Below, piece after piece: positions 10,561 through 21,049 of a DNA stretch of 64,000 nucleotides (positions within the stretch are counted from its first letter, which is position 1; every line of letters begins with the position of its first letter). The DNA comes from Lineus longissimus (taxonomy: Eukaryota > Nemertea > Pilidiophora > Heteronemertea > Lineidae). The notes below the pieces were generated by a model. The model was given only the letters and a program-made list of their open reading frames with translations, had not been told where the DNA came from and did no database searches. The translations under genes were made by a program, and so were the position numbers. The stretch is taken from positions 8,186,349 through 8,250,348 of the forward strand of contig NC_088318.1 of NCBI RefSeq assembly GCF_910592395.1, written 5' to 3'.

Positions 10561-11870
10561 TGGCGGCTGGAGGCCATTTTGGATTCTGGAATGCGCCCAA
10601 AATCGATAGAGAAACTCCCCTACTGAAGACCATTACACCACAAAAGTTTGAAGTGTATCAAACCTCTAGTTCTTCAGTTAACAATCGGAATACCAGAATC
10701 TATGTTGGCTGCTGGCAGCCATATTGAATTTTGGGTCAAACCCAAAATCGACAGGGAACCTCCCCTACACAACCTCATCACACCACATAAGTTTCAGGTC
10801 TGTGACTCACTTGGTTCTTGAGTTACAGGTCGGAATGCGAAAAACCAAGTCGGGCCTGGCAGTCATCTTGGATTTCAGATCGGGCCCAAAATGGATAGGG
10901 AACCTCCCCTACACTAGGTAATAACACCACATAAGTTTCAGGTCTGTCACTCACTCGGTTCTTAATTTACGGGGCGGAATACAAATCACCAAGTCGGGGA
11001 CCTGGTGGCCATCTTTGATTTCGGGTCTGGCCCAAAATCGATAGGGAACCTCCCCTACCATAGACCATTACGCCACAAAAGTTTGAAGACTGTTGGACCT
11101 CCGGTTCTCCAGTAAACGAGCGGAATGCGAAAATCTAAGATGGTGGCTGGCGGCCATCTTTGATTTCGGGTCGGGCCCAAAATCGATAGGGAACCTCCCC
11201 TACCATAGACCATTACGCCACAAAAGTTTGAAGACTGTTGGACCCCCGGTTCTCCAGTAAACGAGCGGAATGCGAAAATCTAAGATGGTGGCTGGCGGCC
11301 ATCTTTGATTTTGGGTCGGGCCCAAAATCGATAGGGAACCTCCCCTACCATAGACCATTATGCCACAAAAGTTTGAAGACTGTTGAACTTCCGGTTCTCT
11401 AGTAAACGAGCGGAATGCGAAAATCTAAGATGGAGGCTAGCGGCCACCTTTGATTTTGGGTCGGGCCCAAAATCGATAGGGAACCTCCCCTACCATAGAC
11501 CATTACGCCACAAAAGTTTGAAGACTGTTGGACCCCCGGTTCTGCAGTAAACGAGCGGAATGCGAAAATCTAAGATGGTGGCTAGCGGCCACCTTTGATT
11601 TCGGGTCGGGCCCAAAACTGATAGGGAACCTCCCCTACCATAGACCATTACGCCACAAAAGTTTGAAGACTGTTGGACCTCCGGTTCTCTAGTAAACGAG
11701 CGGAATACGAAAATCTAAGATGGTGGCTGGCGGCCATCTTTGATTTTGGGTTGGGCCCAAAATCGATAGGGAACCTCCCCTACCATAGACCATTACGCCA
11801 CAAAAGTTTGAAGACTGTTGGACCTCCGGTTCTCCAGTTAACGAGCGGACGCGGCGGCGGACGGAAACCA
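10561..11870 (+). repeat. Tandem repeat, 9 units of ~145 bp
   Basis: The marker ATAGGGAACCTCCCCTAC starts at about 10606, 10751, 10894, 11041, 11186, 11331, 11476, 11621 and 11766. The last five intervals are exactly 145, the earlier ones 143-147. Units contain CCATTACGCCACAAAAGTTT and GAGCGGAATGCGAAAATCTA. The last units are nearly identical, which points to recent expansion. Confidence 0.9.
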
Positions 11871-11912
11871 CCTAAGAACACAATGCCACTTTAGCGGGGG
11901 CATAATAATTTG

Positions 11913-13312
11913 ATGAGGAAGGAGGAAGGCAAGGTGGATGATAAGGAGGAAGATGTTGTCTATTCCGATTCATACCAGTATTGTCCCCAGAGTGCAACAA
12001 CGGAACCCATATTAGACAATTTAGTCACCAGATTGCAGGAGCATAGTGCAGCTTGCCAAGAACGCCTGACTGTGAAAGAATTATGTCGTGATGGTGGGCA
12101 CACGGGTATCTTTGACGTTACAAACGTCACTCGTTCCATTGGTATTCCTCCCCACGAATTGAGGGTGGAAAGTTTCTTGTAGACGCTAGGATGGCGCATG
12201 GACATATTGCTGCTGGAATTCAGCCAATCCAATATAAAAGGCTCTGTGACAGTTCTGGTATCGGGAAAATTGGGGACACATCTCTTGATAGTTTTACTGA
12301 AACCTATGGTAAAGCTGTCCACCAGTGTGCCAAAGAATCCCAGAAGGATGCCCTCCAGGAGGAGATTGCTTCAAATGAAGTTTTGGATGATGGCATCAGC
12401 ATCATGACTGATGCAAGACACAATTGGCGCAAGAATGCACGCTTCTCTGATGTAGTTTGCCTGGGGGACATTTCACATAAAGTCCTGAGAGTTGAGACGG
12501 TTTCAAAGATTACCGATGATCCATGCACACAACGTCATGAGATCCTTGGGACTAAGAGGATCTACGAGTATTTTGACAATGAAGCTGTCCCGATAAACGT
12601 ACACTCACATGACAACAATGCCTCCGTCATCAAATTTGTACAAGAAGAGAGGAAACCTACTCGTAATGGAAATGATACATGGCATGCCTGCAAGAGTCTC
12701 GCAAAACAATTCAAAAAGCTCATGACCGACAAAAAGAAGGCGGCAGGTGTTTCCCAATTCAAGGACAAGGCTGCTTCCATCAGGACACATGTGTACTGGG
12801 CTATGAAGACATGCGAGGATTCACCTGAAAAATTAAGAGCAAATATTGGTAGCATCATCCCTCATTATAAGAATGATCACCAACATTGTCACCCAGATTC
12901 AAGATGTCGCAGTGACCCTATGTATGAAGCGAGCAAGGAGAAGATAACATCAGATTCTGCAGAGGAAGTACTTGCCAAATTCCTCAAAGGATTACCGATG
13001 TACAAAGATTCCCAGAACTATTGCGCATTCAAAAACATGCATTACGTAGAGTCATTTAACAATGCCTTGTTGATTTATCAAGACAGACGGATTGGTGGAA
13101 TTGGTCAACAGAGGTACCGGATGAATACTGAACTTGAGATTCTTGATTGGAATGAACACATCGATAGGCCCCGTACTTCAGTCACTCTGATTGATGATGC
13201 AGCACATCCAAGGAGGCAAACAGGCAGGCCGGTTCATTCCAAAAAGGAGTACAGTTTTAGAAATATAATTTGGGACAGGTGGATGTGTAACTTTTATCCC
13301 TCTGATGCATAG
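11913..13312 (+). pseudogene. DDE-like transposase pseudogene, TTAA element copy 1
   Basis: Coding similarity to the transposase at 16804-18413 runs through two frames. Residues EHSAACQERL...GHTGIFDVTNVTR read in the frame of 11913; from SSPRIEGGKFLVDARMAHGH the frame of 12191 continues to TAG at 13310-13312. A one-base loss (or two-base gain) near 12125-12140 explains this. Counting from Met at 12191, candidate catalytic acids are Asp74 (DARHNWRK), Asp141 (HSHDNNAS) and Glu287 (HYVESFNN). Between the last two is a likely zinc site, HYKNDHQHCHPDSRC, with His225, His230, Cys233, His234 and Cys239. The N-terminus is missing or cut by the G2 insertion. The DDE reading is inferred from conservation between the two copies. 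Related proteins with an H-C rich insert before the Glu are common in invertebrate genomes; I cannot name the superfamily with certainty. Confidence 0.7.
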
Positions 13313-13393
13313 ACCTAAATTGGAACAGCCTATTAGAGAATTTTTATTTGAGATGTTACTGGTGCCCACCTGCACCGTAGTTATCAACTAGCC

Positions 13394-13681
13394 ATGGAGG
13401 AAGCAAGGCACAAATGGACATTGATGGTCACAGATCTACAGAAAGAGACCATTAGAGCATTGTTTGGACATTGGGATTGGTAAATTGTTGAGATCAACGC
13501 TGCTGATGTCCTTCAAGATGATGAAGTTCTTGCACCAGATTTTCCAGAAGGCGTGGGGTTGTTTGAACATTGTGATTTGGATCCAGTTGATGGTGGTGTC
13601 ATTGTTAACCCCCCAGAAGATGTTAACCCTCCTGTACCAGTGGACAATGTTCCTATACCAGAAGCTGCAGATATGATATGA
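13394..13681 (+). pseudogene. Second-gene remnant of TTAA element copy 1
   Basis: ATG at 13394 opens 29 codons, then TAA at 13481-13483, then 65 more codons in the same frame to TGA at 13679-13681. The first part includes VTDLQKETIRALFGHWDW, which matches VTKEQEETIKALFVHYEW in the second gene of copy 2 (10 of 18 identical). The second part is acidic and Pro-rich (NPPEDVNPPVPVDNVPIPEA) and has no match in copy 2. The Cys-Trp region of copy 2 is absent. It lies 82 bases after the transposase and on the same strand, unlike copy 2, where the genes diverge. Function unknown. Confidence 0.55.
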
Positions 13682-14049
13682 TAAATGCATGTTTAGCAAC
13701 TAACACTGCCATCACTGACTCAGGTATCTTAGCAACCCAACAACAGTAAACATGGTCACATGACCACTTCATGTCAATCATTTCTCTAACTGAAACTTTT
13801 CTTCTACACTTTAAATTTTTTAGGAGCAAATATGACGAATTCCAGGAACAATTTTGGTGTTTTTTCATTAAAACGCATATATGAGATATTCATTATGACA
13901 TTCTGAGCCTAATAATTGCCCATCGAATCTTAAATCCATTGAATGATGGGAAAACATGAAAAATTTCATTGGAGCTCTGAATTCAAATTTCCCTGGCAGC
14001 CATTTAAATAAATTAACTCACCCCCTCCTTTTATACCATGGCTGTAGGT
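13682..14049. other. 3' end of TTAA element copy 1, no gene
   Basis: AT-rich non-coding sequence ending in the terminal CTCCTTTTATACC-ATGG-CTGTAGGT. Read inwards from 14049 this holds GGTATAAAAGGAG, shared with the left end of copy 2, and it may act as a TATA-like terminal motif or transposase-binding segment. Confidence 0.45.
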
Positions 14050-14470
14050 TTAAGTGGTTAAGAAACGTGCCATAGTTACACTCAAATGGCCAATTTACAC
14101 CATTTGACCTCTGTGACCTTGAAAATTAGGTCAAATCAAAAACCCGTATGATATGTGATGTATCCTTGCTAGTACCTTCCATCAAAAACCTACCATAGAA
14201 ACTTTTATTGAAAATAAGTCACTCATAAGAGAGATATCACACTTTTTAGGCTTTCACTTCTCGCCCACTGGTGGCCAAGTAAAGAATCAGATCGGACCAA
14301 AATTCATTGTCTGAGGTTAACTGACATTGGGAGTCATGTGTACAACGTTTCAAGTTCATAGCTGTAGCGGTTAAGAAACGTGCAACTGTTTTTGAAAAGA
14401 TACAGACGACGACGAAGACGGACGACAGACACTGCTGTGTTGTACAGACTCCTCTATAGTGAGGTAAAAA
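14050..14470 (+). mobile_element. Family-A host element, right part (after TTAA copy 1)
   Basis: Starts TTAAGTGGTTAAGAAACGTG and runs through TTTGACCTCTGTGACCTTGA units to a GACGACGAAGACGGACGAC tail and CTATAGTGAGGTAAAAA. It is the continuation of 7323-7454. Confidence 0.7.
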
Positions 14471-14495
14471 GCCATGGATTTACTTTCTTATGAAG

Positions 14496-15164
14496 CGGCC
14501 AGGGCCGTTGTGCTCACCTGTAGACATCAGCCAACATACGCTATTTTGTGAACTTGAAAAGTAGGCTTAGGTAGGCCGGCCACCTGGTGGTCAAATTTGA
14601 AAACTGACCATTTCCAAAAATGCGTTTGGAGGTCATATTGAGGTATAGTATCAAATATGAACACCCTAAATCCAATTGCTTTTGAGTTATAGCACTTTGA
14701 ATGTTTTGGGTCAGGCCCCCTGGTGACCATATCTGAGGTTGGAACGGGCTGAAATTTTGTGCCCCGGAGAAGGTCTTCCTGTCATACATTTTTCCAGGTT
14801 TTGAAGTTACTATGTAAAACAATGACAAAACGTGCCACATTTTTTGTTTTTTCTAACTTTGACCTCAGTGACCTTGAAAAGTACAACAAATCAAAAACCT
14901 GTACTATTATGTGATGCACTATCACCAGATGAACCCACGATAAAAGTTTTGTCATACTAGCTAGCAGCGCTCAGGAGTTATGGCCAAAAGAAGGTTTTCA
15001 CAAAGCGCCCCCTATATGCCAGAACAATAATCAAATCACGCCCTAAGAGACCCACACACTAAGTTTAAAGTTTCTAGGTCCAGCGGTTAAGAAACGTGCC
15101 ACCATTGTTTAATGGACGACAACGATGACGGACAACGCGATATCACTATAGCCCCCGTCCTTAA
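14496..15164 (+). mobile_element. Family-A element (copy A3), left part, interrupted by TTAA copy 2
   Basis: Head GCGGCCAGGGCCGTTGTGCT with GCTCACCT at 14512-14519. The body carries the usual AAACGTGCC and GACCTCAGTGACCTTGAAAA segments and a GACGACAACGATGACGGAC tail. It breaks at TTAA 15161-15164 and its last bases, AGAGGTGAGCCAATAAAA, lie at 18730-18747. Confidence 0.75.
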
Positions 15165-15184
15165 AGGCCAGAAGCCGGTATAAA

Positions 15185-15847
15185 AGGAGCTCCTAATGGC
15201 TGACATCCAGTCACGTGACCAATAACCGGGGCATTCAAACCTCCGACACTTTCTCCAACAATCTCACAGATATCTCTGGCACCAGTCCAAAGTGTTCCCT
15301 CAGACTTGTCTACCAAACTCATGAATATCTAATCTGCTTGTCTGTCAAAATACAGCCCTCCCTTTGGTATAGTTGATGAGATATTAAAACATTTTTATCT
15401 GTAATGACCGTTAGTACATCAGGTTGATGGACAGATGAGGGAGGAGTCTGCCATATTTGGAGAGTCAACTGACAGATGAGTCAGTCACATGATCTCTTAC
15501 GCCGAGGTTATTTCTACAGAGGGGGAATTCCCAACATCCCGGTTTGTACTATAGTCTGGTTCAAATGTTAGGTATTCATGTTGTACTCATCACATGCAAT
15601 CAGAAAATAAAGACAACATACCCAAGTCAATGCTCAGCCATCAGTGATAATATTCCAATTGATACAAATCACTTATATCAAATAAATGAATCCATTTTCT
15701 CAATCTTTTTAGTAGTAGTGACTGGGTCTTACTAGTAGTAGTGACTGGCTAGGGCCTATAGGCCGGCATAAGACAAGTTGATTCCTATACACTCCTTCAA
15801 TACACTGGTTTATGATAGCTGCACATGGTGTCTCTGAAACAAAACTT
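15185..15847. other. Left non-coding part of TTAA copy 2
   Basis: Begins with GGTATAAAAGGAGCTCC just inside the TIR. It has a short repeat TAGTAGTAGTGACTGG, twice, near 15713-15748. No gene is seen; a short plus-strand frame at 15544-15735 has no features. Confidence 0.4.
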
Positions 15848-16441
15848 TTATTGCCACTCCCACATATGTCCCATGTACGGTATAGATGCTGGATTTGGAA
15901 GCCACTGACGGATCAATTTTACCACAAAGTTTGGCATAATATCCCTTCTACTGTAGACATGCTTTTTTCTCTTCGGATCACATAGTATTGCTGCAGTTTT
16001 TCGCTCCCTATATCGCACATCATCCCACACTCCCCTGTGTAGTAACATAGTCCAAAAACGTTTGTAGAGTGGTTTTCTCTTATTTGAATTTTCCACATAG
16101 GGTCCGTGGTTTTCACTTTCCCACCACATTTGTCTGAAGCGTTCATCCGTAATACATGGGGAGATCAAGCAGTGTGGGCACTCATCTCCCTCCAAATGTT
16201 GGGGCAGCCAATAATTATTAATGTATGGTTCTTCCCCATTTGCTGCAGCTCCTTGGTCTTCAACTTCCATGTTTTCTGCTGCATTTGTGCTTTAATCAGG
16301 AATTGGTATTTCTTGGAAATCCCACTCATAATGTACAAATAAAGCCTTGATTGTTTCTTCCTGCTCCTTTGTGACCTTAACTGCAATCACTCTCACCTCT
16401 TCTGGGTCAACTGGTTCTGAATTTTCAGAATCCGATTCCAT
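15848..16441 (-). pseudogene. Second gene of TTAA element copy 2: Cys/Trp-rich small protein, one in-frame stop
   Basis: Read on the minus strand, ATG at 16441-16439 opens MESDSENSEPVDPEEVRVIA and VTKEQEETIKALFVHYEW. TAA interrupts at 16294-16292 (codon 50), and the same frame resumes to a stop at 15848. The second part contains a CPHCLISPC motif (Cys-x2-Cys-x4-Cys), a Trp-rich RQMWWESENHG segment, LYKRFWTMLLHRGVWDD, and C-terminal RRDIMPNFVVKLIRQWLPNP ending PYMGHMWEWQ. The Cys and His pattern suggests a metal-binding fold. The layout (acidic N-terminus, basic Trp-rich core) suits a DNA- or transposase-binding accessory protein, which is inference. The gene is divergent from the transposase with 362 bases between the starts. 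If translation restarts at Met 16270 the C-terminal 140 residues could still be made. Confidence 0.6.
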
Positions 16442-16803
16442 CATAAATGCCAATGTTGTAGCCTTCTCCTATTCTGATATATATGCTTTCCCAACCAACA
16501 CAAAAGTGATTCAGGAACTGCAAACACTGTAGAATATACATCATTGAGGCTATGATTTGTTCTCATAGACCAATGCTCATAAGCCTATATAATCTGTATA
16601 GCCATTTCATTCAGCTGACAGTATCCAGGCTTGACATCTGTTTCAGATTACTAAGACATTACATTGTAGATGAAAGATTGAATCAGGATTATCCTGGTTA
16701 GTAGGCCATGATAGCGTATCACTGCATCACTTGTACTGATAACATCACTTCATTTCAAATCACACTGATCACAAGTACTAAGTTAGCGAGCAATACGATA
16801 TAT
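16442..16803. promoter_or_regulatory. Shared intergenic region between the divergent transposon genes
   Basis: The 362 bases between the two starts must hold both promoters if the genes are transcribed as annotated. A TATATAATC-like sequence lies near 16585 and a GATATATATG just before the transposase start. No firm promoter element can be assigned. Confidence 0.35.
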
Positions 16804-18413
16804 ATGATGGCATCAAATATGGCTGATCCTAAAAAATCTTCCCGTCAAAGACCAGCACGATTCAGGATAGACATCCCAGGTGATGAAGGGTTAAAAGATG
16901 ATGTTTTCTCCAAAATGCAACGTGTGAGGGACATACTTAGGAATAAACTTCGGGCCCCTGTCAATAATGCAGATGTGATTAAATCTTTGCTAGATTTCTG
17001 GATATCGAAGCATGATAGTAACAGTGTTATTGATGGACCAAACATCAATATGTATTCGCCAACATCAAGGGAGGACACAAACCAACCTTTATTTTTAACA
17101 GAAAAATCGGCCTTTGAAAAAATGCTGAAAGTTTCTGAGGAGCATAGTAGATACTGTGAACATGCATTATCAGTTTCTCATATAAAACTGTCAGGACACT
17201 GTGCAATTATCAGACTGGAATGTACGAAGAAGAAGCACAAATACAACTGGTCATCATCACCATATCTACCAAATGGAGACTTTCTTGTAAATTGTCGTGT
17301 TGCACATGGATATTTTACTAGTGGCATCTTGCCTGTACAGTATGAACGGTTTTCGACTGGTTCTAACATTGGGTGCATTAACAAGAAGAAATTAAAAGAG
17401 ATTGAAACCGGTTACTACTTTGACTGCACCGAAAGAGAATATACAGGCAGCATCGATAGCGCTCTTCAAGCTGAAAGATCAAAATCGCAGGATGGTGAAA
17501 TTGACATCCAACTAGATGCCAGACATGGTTGGCGTAAAGATGCCAAAGATTCAAGCATTGCTTGTCTTGGAGAAATCACACACCGTGTGCTACGCTGTGA
17601 ACATGTCACCAAGAAGGATGACATTGTCTCACAAAGCAAGAAAAACTTGGAACAGAACGGGTATTTGTACATTTGAAAAACAAAGACACTACTGTTCGTG
17701 TTGTGACACACAACAGAAATTTGTCTATCAACAAACTGGTTAGTGAAGCCGAAGATAATCTTCAAAATCAAAATGATGTTTGGCACGGTGTCAAGGGTGT
17801 CAGTAAAGCCGTAAAAGCAGTTGGAAATGGTGCACAAAAAAACCATGATAAAACATGGCATGAACAATTAAAAGACAAGCCTCAGCCAGTAGCCACCCAT
17901 TTCAACTGGGCAATTCGGAATTGCGATGGGGACAGGGCCAAACTCCGTGAAAGACTTGATAATGTTGTGGAACACTATAAGGATGACCACAACAACTGTC
18001 ACTTGTCATCAAGATGTCGTAAGGATACAAACTATACTCCATCAAGAGCTGTAATTACCAGTAAAACCGCTGAAGAACTTCTGAGAAAGTGCATTCAGAA
18101 CAATGTCATCTACAAGAATCCACAGGATTATGTTTTAGGTAGGGGAACATCACATGTGGAGAGTTTTAACAATGTGTTTAACATTTTCACTGACAAGCGT
18201 ATATGCATGTCTTCCGAATCTTACAAACTTCGTTCAAACCTGGCTGTCCTTCACTGGAACGAAAATGTCGACAGAGAGTACACTGCTGTGTATACCACTG
18301 GGGGTACTGGTGCATCCCAACGACATCGACAGAAGAAAGGCTACAAAAAGCTTACCTATGCTTATCGTGATAACATTTGGACTCAGTTAATGGATAAAGT
18401 ATTCAGTTTGTAA
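16804..18413 (+). pseudogene. DDE-like transposase of TTAA element copy 2, one frameshift
   Basis: Start chosen at ATG 16804 (MMASNMADPKK); in-frame alternatives are 16807 and 16819, and the frame upstream lacks conserved residues. The N-terminus is basic (KKSSRQRPARFR) and followed by a helical RVRDILRNKLRAPVNNADVI segment. The frame reads to about 17650, where a one-base loss moves it (TGA at 17674-17676 in the old frame), and continues from ERVFVHLKNKD to TAA at 18411-18413. Candidate catalytic residues are Asp238 (LDARHGWRK; codon 17515-17517) and Glu in HVESFNN (18159-18161). The middle position is Asn (AAC 17712-17714) where copy 1 has Asp. The zinc-like insert is HYKDDHNNCHLSSRC. Full length would be about 536 residues. 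Family membership rests on similarity to the gene at 11913-13312. Confidence 0.75.
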
Positions 18414-18725
18414 ATATTCAGTTTGTAATACAGCAATGACATACTCTTGGATTACTTGTTTTCCTACCGACTCAAAAACAATGTGTTTGTATTTTTTTGC
18501 GATTCAATTCACTGCCGGATTTTGGAAATAACTATAGTGATAATTTTACTGAACTCCACATGGGTTATAATTTGTTTACAGACAAGGCAAAGGGTGAGTA
18601 ATAGGTGTAATGTATTCATAGCACAGAGAACTAGGACAAGTGGGACTGGCCTGCTGTGCTACGTCACGTCACACCTTGAGATAATTGCCATACCCGGGTA
18701 AATCTGAGCGTGGGGCTTCTGGCCT
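18414..18725. other. Right non-coding part of TTAA copy 2
   Basis: AT-rich, ends with TACCCGGGTAAATCTGAGCGTGG and the right TIR. No gene. Confidence 0.4.
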
Positions 18726-18729
18726 TTAA

Positions 18730-18749
18730 GAGAGGTGAGCCAATAAAAT
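18730..18749 (+). mobile_element. Tail of family-A copy A3
   Basis: AGAGGTGAGCCAATAAAATG, the last bases of A3, displaced by TTAA copy 2. AGGTGAGC at 18733-18740 pairs with GCTCACCT at 14512-14519 in the head. Confidence 0.65.
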
Positions 18750-19118
18750 GTATCTTGGGGCTACTCTCTACTCATAATTACCAGATGGAAGTATTTTCAT
18801 TTTAATACAATGCCTGTAAATATCTTAGTTATTCGATTATCACATGATTCCCCATGTTTGGCATATTCCGAAACAGGCCTGTGACGTGGCTTGACGATAT
18901 GCCATGTATTGCCTCAGGTATTAGACGCAGCTCGTCGGAATACTAAATAGCCAGGGTGATCATGCAACAGAGAATTGAAAGCCATAGGCGGACTCATTAA
19001 ACAGTTACAGTCCATGATCTACCGGAATTGTACATATTATCCAACCTTCACCGCCAATAAACTCTCCATGAGCGGCAGTCTGAATGGCGGTTACTGCAGT
19101 GGTTGTCCCTTTGTCTAA
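18750..19118. other. No gene recognised
   Basis: Unique-looking sequence between a family-A tail and a family-B head. No repeat or exon features were found. Confidence 0.4.
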
Positions 19119-20985
19119 ACAAGAGGCCCAAGGGCCTGGCGCTCAGCTGAGTAAGCAGATACAATTCATAGCTTAGCAGTTTTACTGATACTTTTAGATA
19201 GATTTGGCAAGGACTATATATAGTTACAATAACCATGGATGCTTCAATTTGTCAACTGTGAAAGATGTAAGTGACATCACATGAAGTAATGCAGTGCGAG
19301 TGCGACATTTCCAATAGAGCCAGGATCTATCTATGTCACAGTGACACACGGACAGGATTGGTTTTCCTTCTGGTATCAAAATTGATGTCCTCATACTAGT
19401 ATGTCCTGAAAGGTATTTGGACACTTACATGATCATTGTACCGTTGAGCTTGGGTCTGGTGCAATACCAACTTGAAATGGGGGGTTAGTAGATTTAGCAA
19501 AGTGTTTGGGATGCCCTGTATGTGAAGAAGTAAGATAAAGAGGTGCTTAAGAAAATTAACTTTATTGTTAAAAGATTGACCTGACCTGCAGGTGATTGGA
19601 ATTTAACAAAGGCTGATTGCAATCATGGAGTAAATTATATAAGAATCACTGATTTGACAAAGATTATTACAAGACGTCAAGATGGAAAGTGATTGTACAG
19701 TGTTGGCTGTAGCACCTGGTGACTCCAGGAGGAACATGTGAGACAGCTGGCGTGTTGCCAAATCCGGACCTACTTTCCGTCAATGCTGAATACGTCGATG
19801 AGAGCTCTCGAACTATCATTCCATGCAAAAAATGGCAATGACAACACCACTAATAACTTCAAATTATTTTCCGGTTATGATAACACAACACGCATCTTCA
19901 TGATCATGATCTTTCTCAAACTAACTGAATGACCTAATCGCCTTGGACGCACAACCACATATCAATCCGCCCCGACGATCGACACATCCATTCGATTCGA
20001 TAACACTCGATACAGTTTGATAAATAAACAAAGTTTTCGTGCTTTTAGCTGTCAACATCAATGGCTATAATATACTCCTGGAGAATATTAGAACTAATAG
20101 AACTAATTTCCGAAGTTTCCAATAGTTTGAACACAACTCAGAACATCACCCATCAGCTGGACTCAGATCTGCATAAATTACAATAAATAATGAGGTCGTC
20201 GCTTCAATTTCGCAAAGAAAGTTGACTCCATTCGAAGGTTGTTTTGACCAAATTCCGTAGAACTCATCGTTATGAGGGCATTTGAACACATTCTTGTTGA
20301 TCTTTTCTATAAACGTGTGAAGTTTCGTACCAAAATACATTTCTGTAAAGGCTTAAATAAGAAAATTTGTCACTTACAAAATCATCGCTCCGGTAGAAAT
20401 AAAAAGGTCACCGCCATTTTCTTGATGATAGTACTCCAGGTAACCTCGACCGCGCAGTGGAGGGTCGAGCCGCCTCGTCAATTTACCCCAGATGAGCCGT
20501 TCATACAGTGAATGCACTGGCAATACCAGCAGTCTGGTATTCCCTGGTTCGAGGTTTTCATGTCAGTTCGCGGCGGGAAATTTAAAGCGGAATCATCCGG
20601 GGTCAAACAACAGTTTTGCTCACTACCGCCAACTGGTGATATAAATCGACACTAATCTATTATATCAAAACTTCTGTATCATGAAGACCTTTTCAACTTT
20701 ATTTCAAGCTTTTATCTGCTGGAATAGAGCGTCAAAAAATTTTTTTTTCATTTATGCATTTTGCCCCTGGGGAGCTATATTTGAGTCGAATCGCCCAAAA
20801 ATTTTTTCTGTAAGCAACATTTTCTGCGGTGTTTATAAGCAAGACTAGATTTGAAGTGCCTCAGTTGTATGATTACAAAATGCCCAACTTTGTCCACGGA
20901 TGGATGGATGGATGGATGGATGGACGGACACCACTCGAATAGCTATTTGACTAGCTCAGCTGACTTTGTCAGCTGAGCTAAAAAA
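19119..20985 (+). mobile_element. HINE-like element, family B (copy B1)
   Basis: The head ACAAGAGGCCCAAGGGCCTG is followed by GCGCTCAGCTGAG. The tail is a 13-bp-stem hairpin, TAGCTCAGCTGAC at 20952-20964 and GTCAGCTGAGCTA at 20968-20980, then an A-run, preceded by a (GGAT)n/GGACGGACACC stretch. The head block CTCAGCTGAG matches the tail arm in inverse orientation. The segment between may include other insertions, so treating it as one element is tentative. No coding capacity. Confidence 0.55.
20893..20930 (+). repeat. GGAT microsatellite in the family-B tail
   Basis: About six GGAT units next to GGACGGACACC. Family-B tails elsewhere carry a (GACA)n run in the same place (47453-47481). Confidence 0.8.
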
Positions 20986-21049
20986 TGCTTATAACATTGC
21001 TATCATTAAAAACACAAATATATCAATGACTTGGTCAAAAGCCTAACAC

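Larger units (their letters stand above)
9770..11908 (+). mobile_element. HINE-like element, family G (copy G2), with two internal tandem arrays
   Basis: The 5' block TATGCCCCCGCT at 9796-9807 is the exact reverse complement of AGCGGGGGCATA at 11893-11904 in the 3' tail. The tail follows a GC-rich GGACGCGGCGGCGGACGG stretch. Inside are four ~75-bp units (10236-10545) and nine ~145-bp units (10561-11870). Immediately after the tail, at 11913, transposase coding sequence begins, so G2 probably landed in or next to the 5' part of that gene. Outer limits are approximate because no target duplication marks them. Confidence 0.65.
7455..14049 (+). mobile_element. TTAA-flanked two-gene DNA transposon, copy 1 (6.6 kb, itself invaded)
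   Basis: The element is bounded by TTAA at 7451-7454 and 14050-14053 inside a family-A repeat. Its ends are short inverted repeats, ACCTACA at the left and TGTAGGT at the right. The right end read inwards is ACCTACAGCCATGGTATAAA, and copy 2 at 15165 starts AGGCCAGAAGCCGGTATAAA, so the two share a GCC-x-GGTATAAAAGGAG terminal segment. Inside are an exon-like stretch (7691-7852), a hAT-like MITE (7866-9368), a basic open frame (9431-9715), a family-G HINE (9770-11908), a transposase pseudogene (11913-13312) and a second-gene remnant (13394-13681). TTAA duplications are known for piggyBac and Kolobok; the protein is not piggyBac, so Kolobok-like or a new group is inferred. Confidence 0.65.
15165..18725 (+). 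mobile_element. TTAA-flanked two-gene DNA transposon, copy 2 (3,561 bp)
   Basis: Perfect 12-bp terminal inverted repeats, AGGCCAGAAGCC at 15165-15176 and GGCTTCTGGCCT at 18714-18725, are flanked by TTAA at 15161-15164 and 18726-18729. Removing it rejoins a family-A tail (CCCCCGTCC-TTAA-GAGAGGTGAGCC), which confirms the borders. It carries two divergent genes: a small Cys/Trp-rich protein on the minus strand (15848-16441) and a DDE-like transposase on the plus strand (16804-18413). Both have a single disabling lesion, so the copy is fairly young but dead. Superfamily: TTAA use fits Kolobok or piggyBac; the protein excludes piggyBac. Kolobok-like or unclassified is the inference. Confidence 0.75.

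Noticed and set aside
13484-13681. Separate gene starting after the TAA at 13481
   Set aside because: It continues the same frame as the upstream 29 codons and lacks its own ATG near the start, so it is treated as the rest of the broken second gene.
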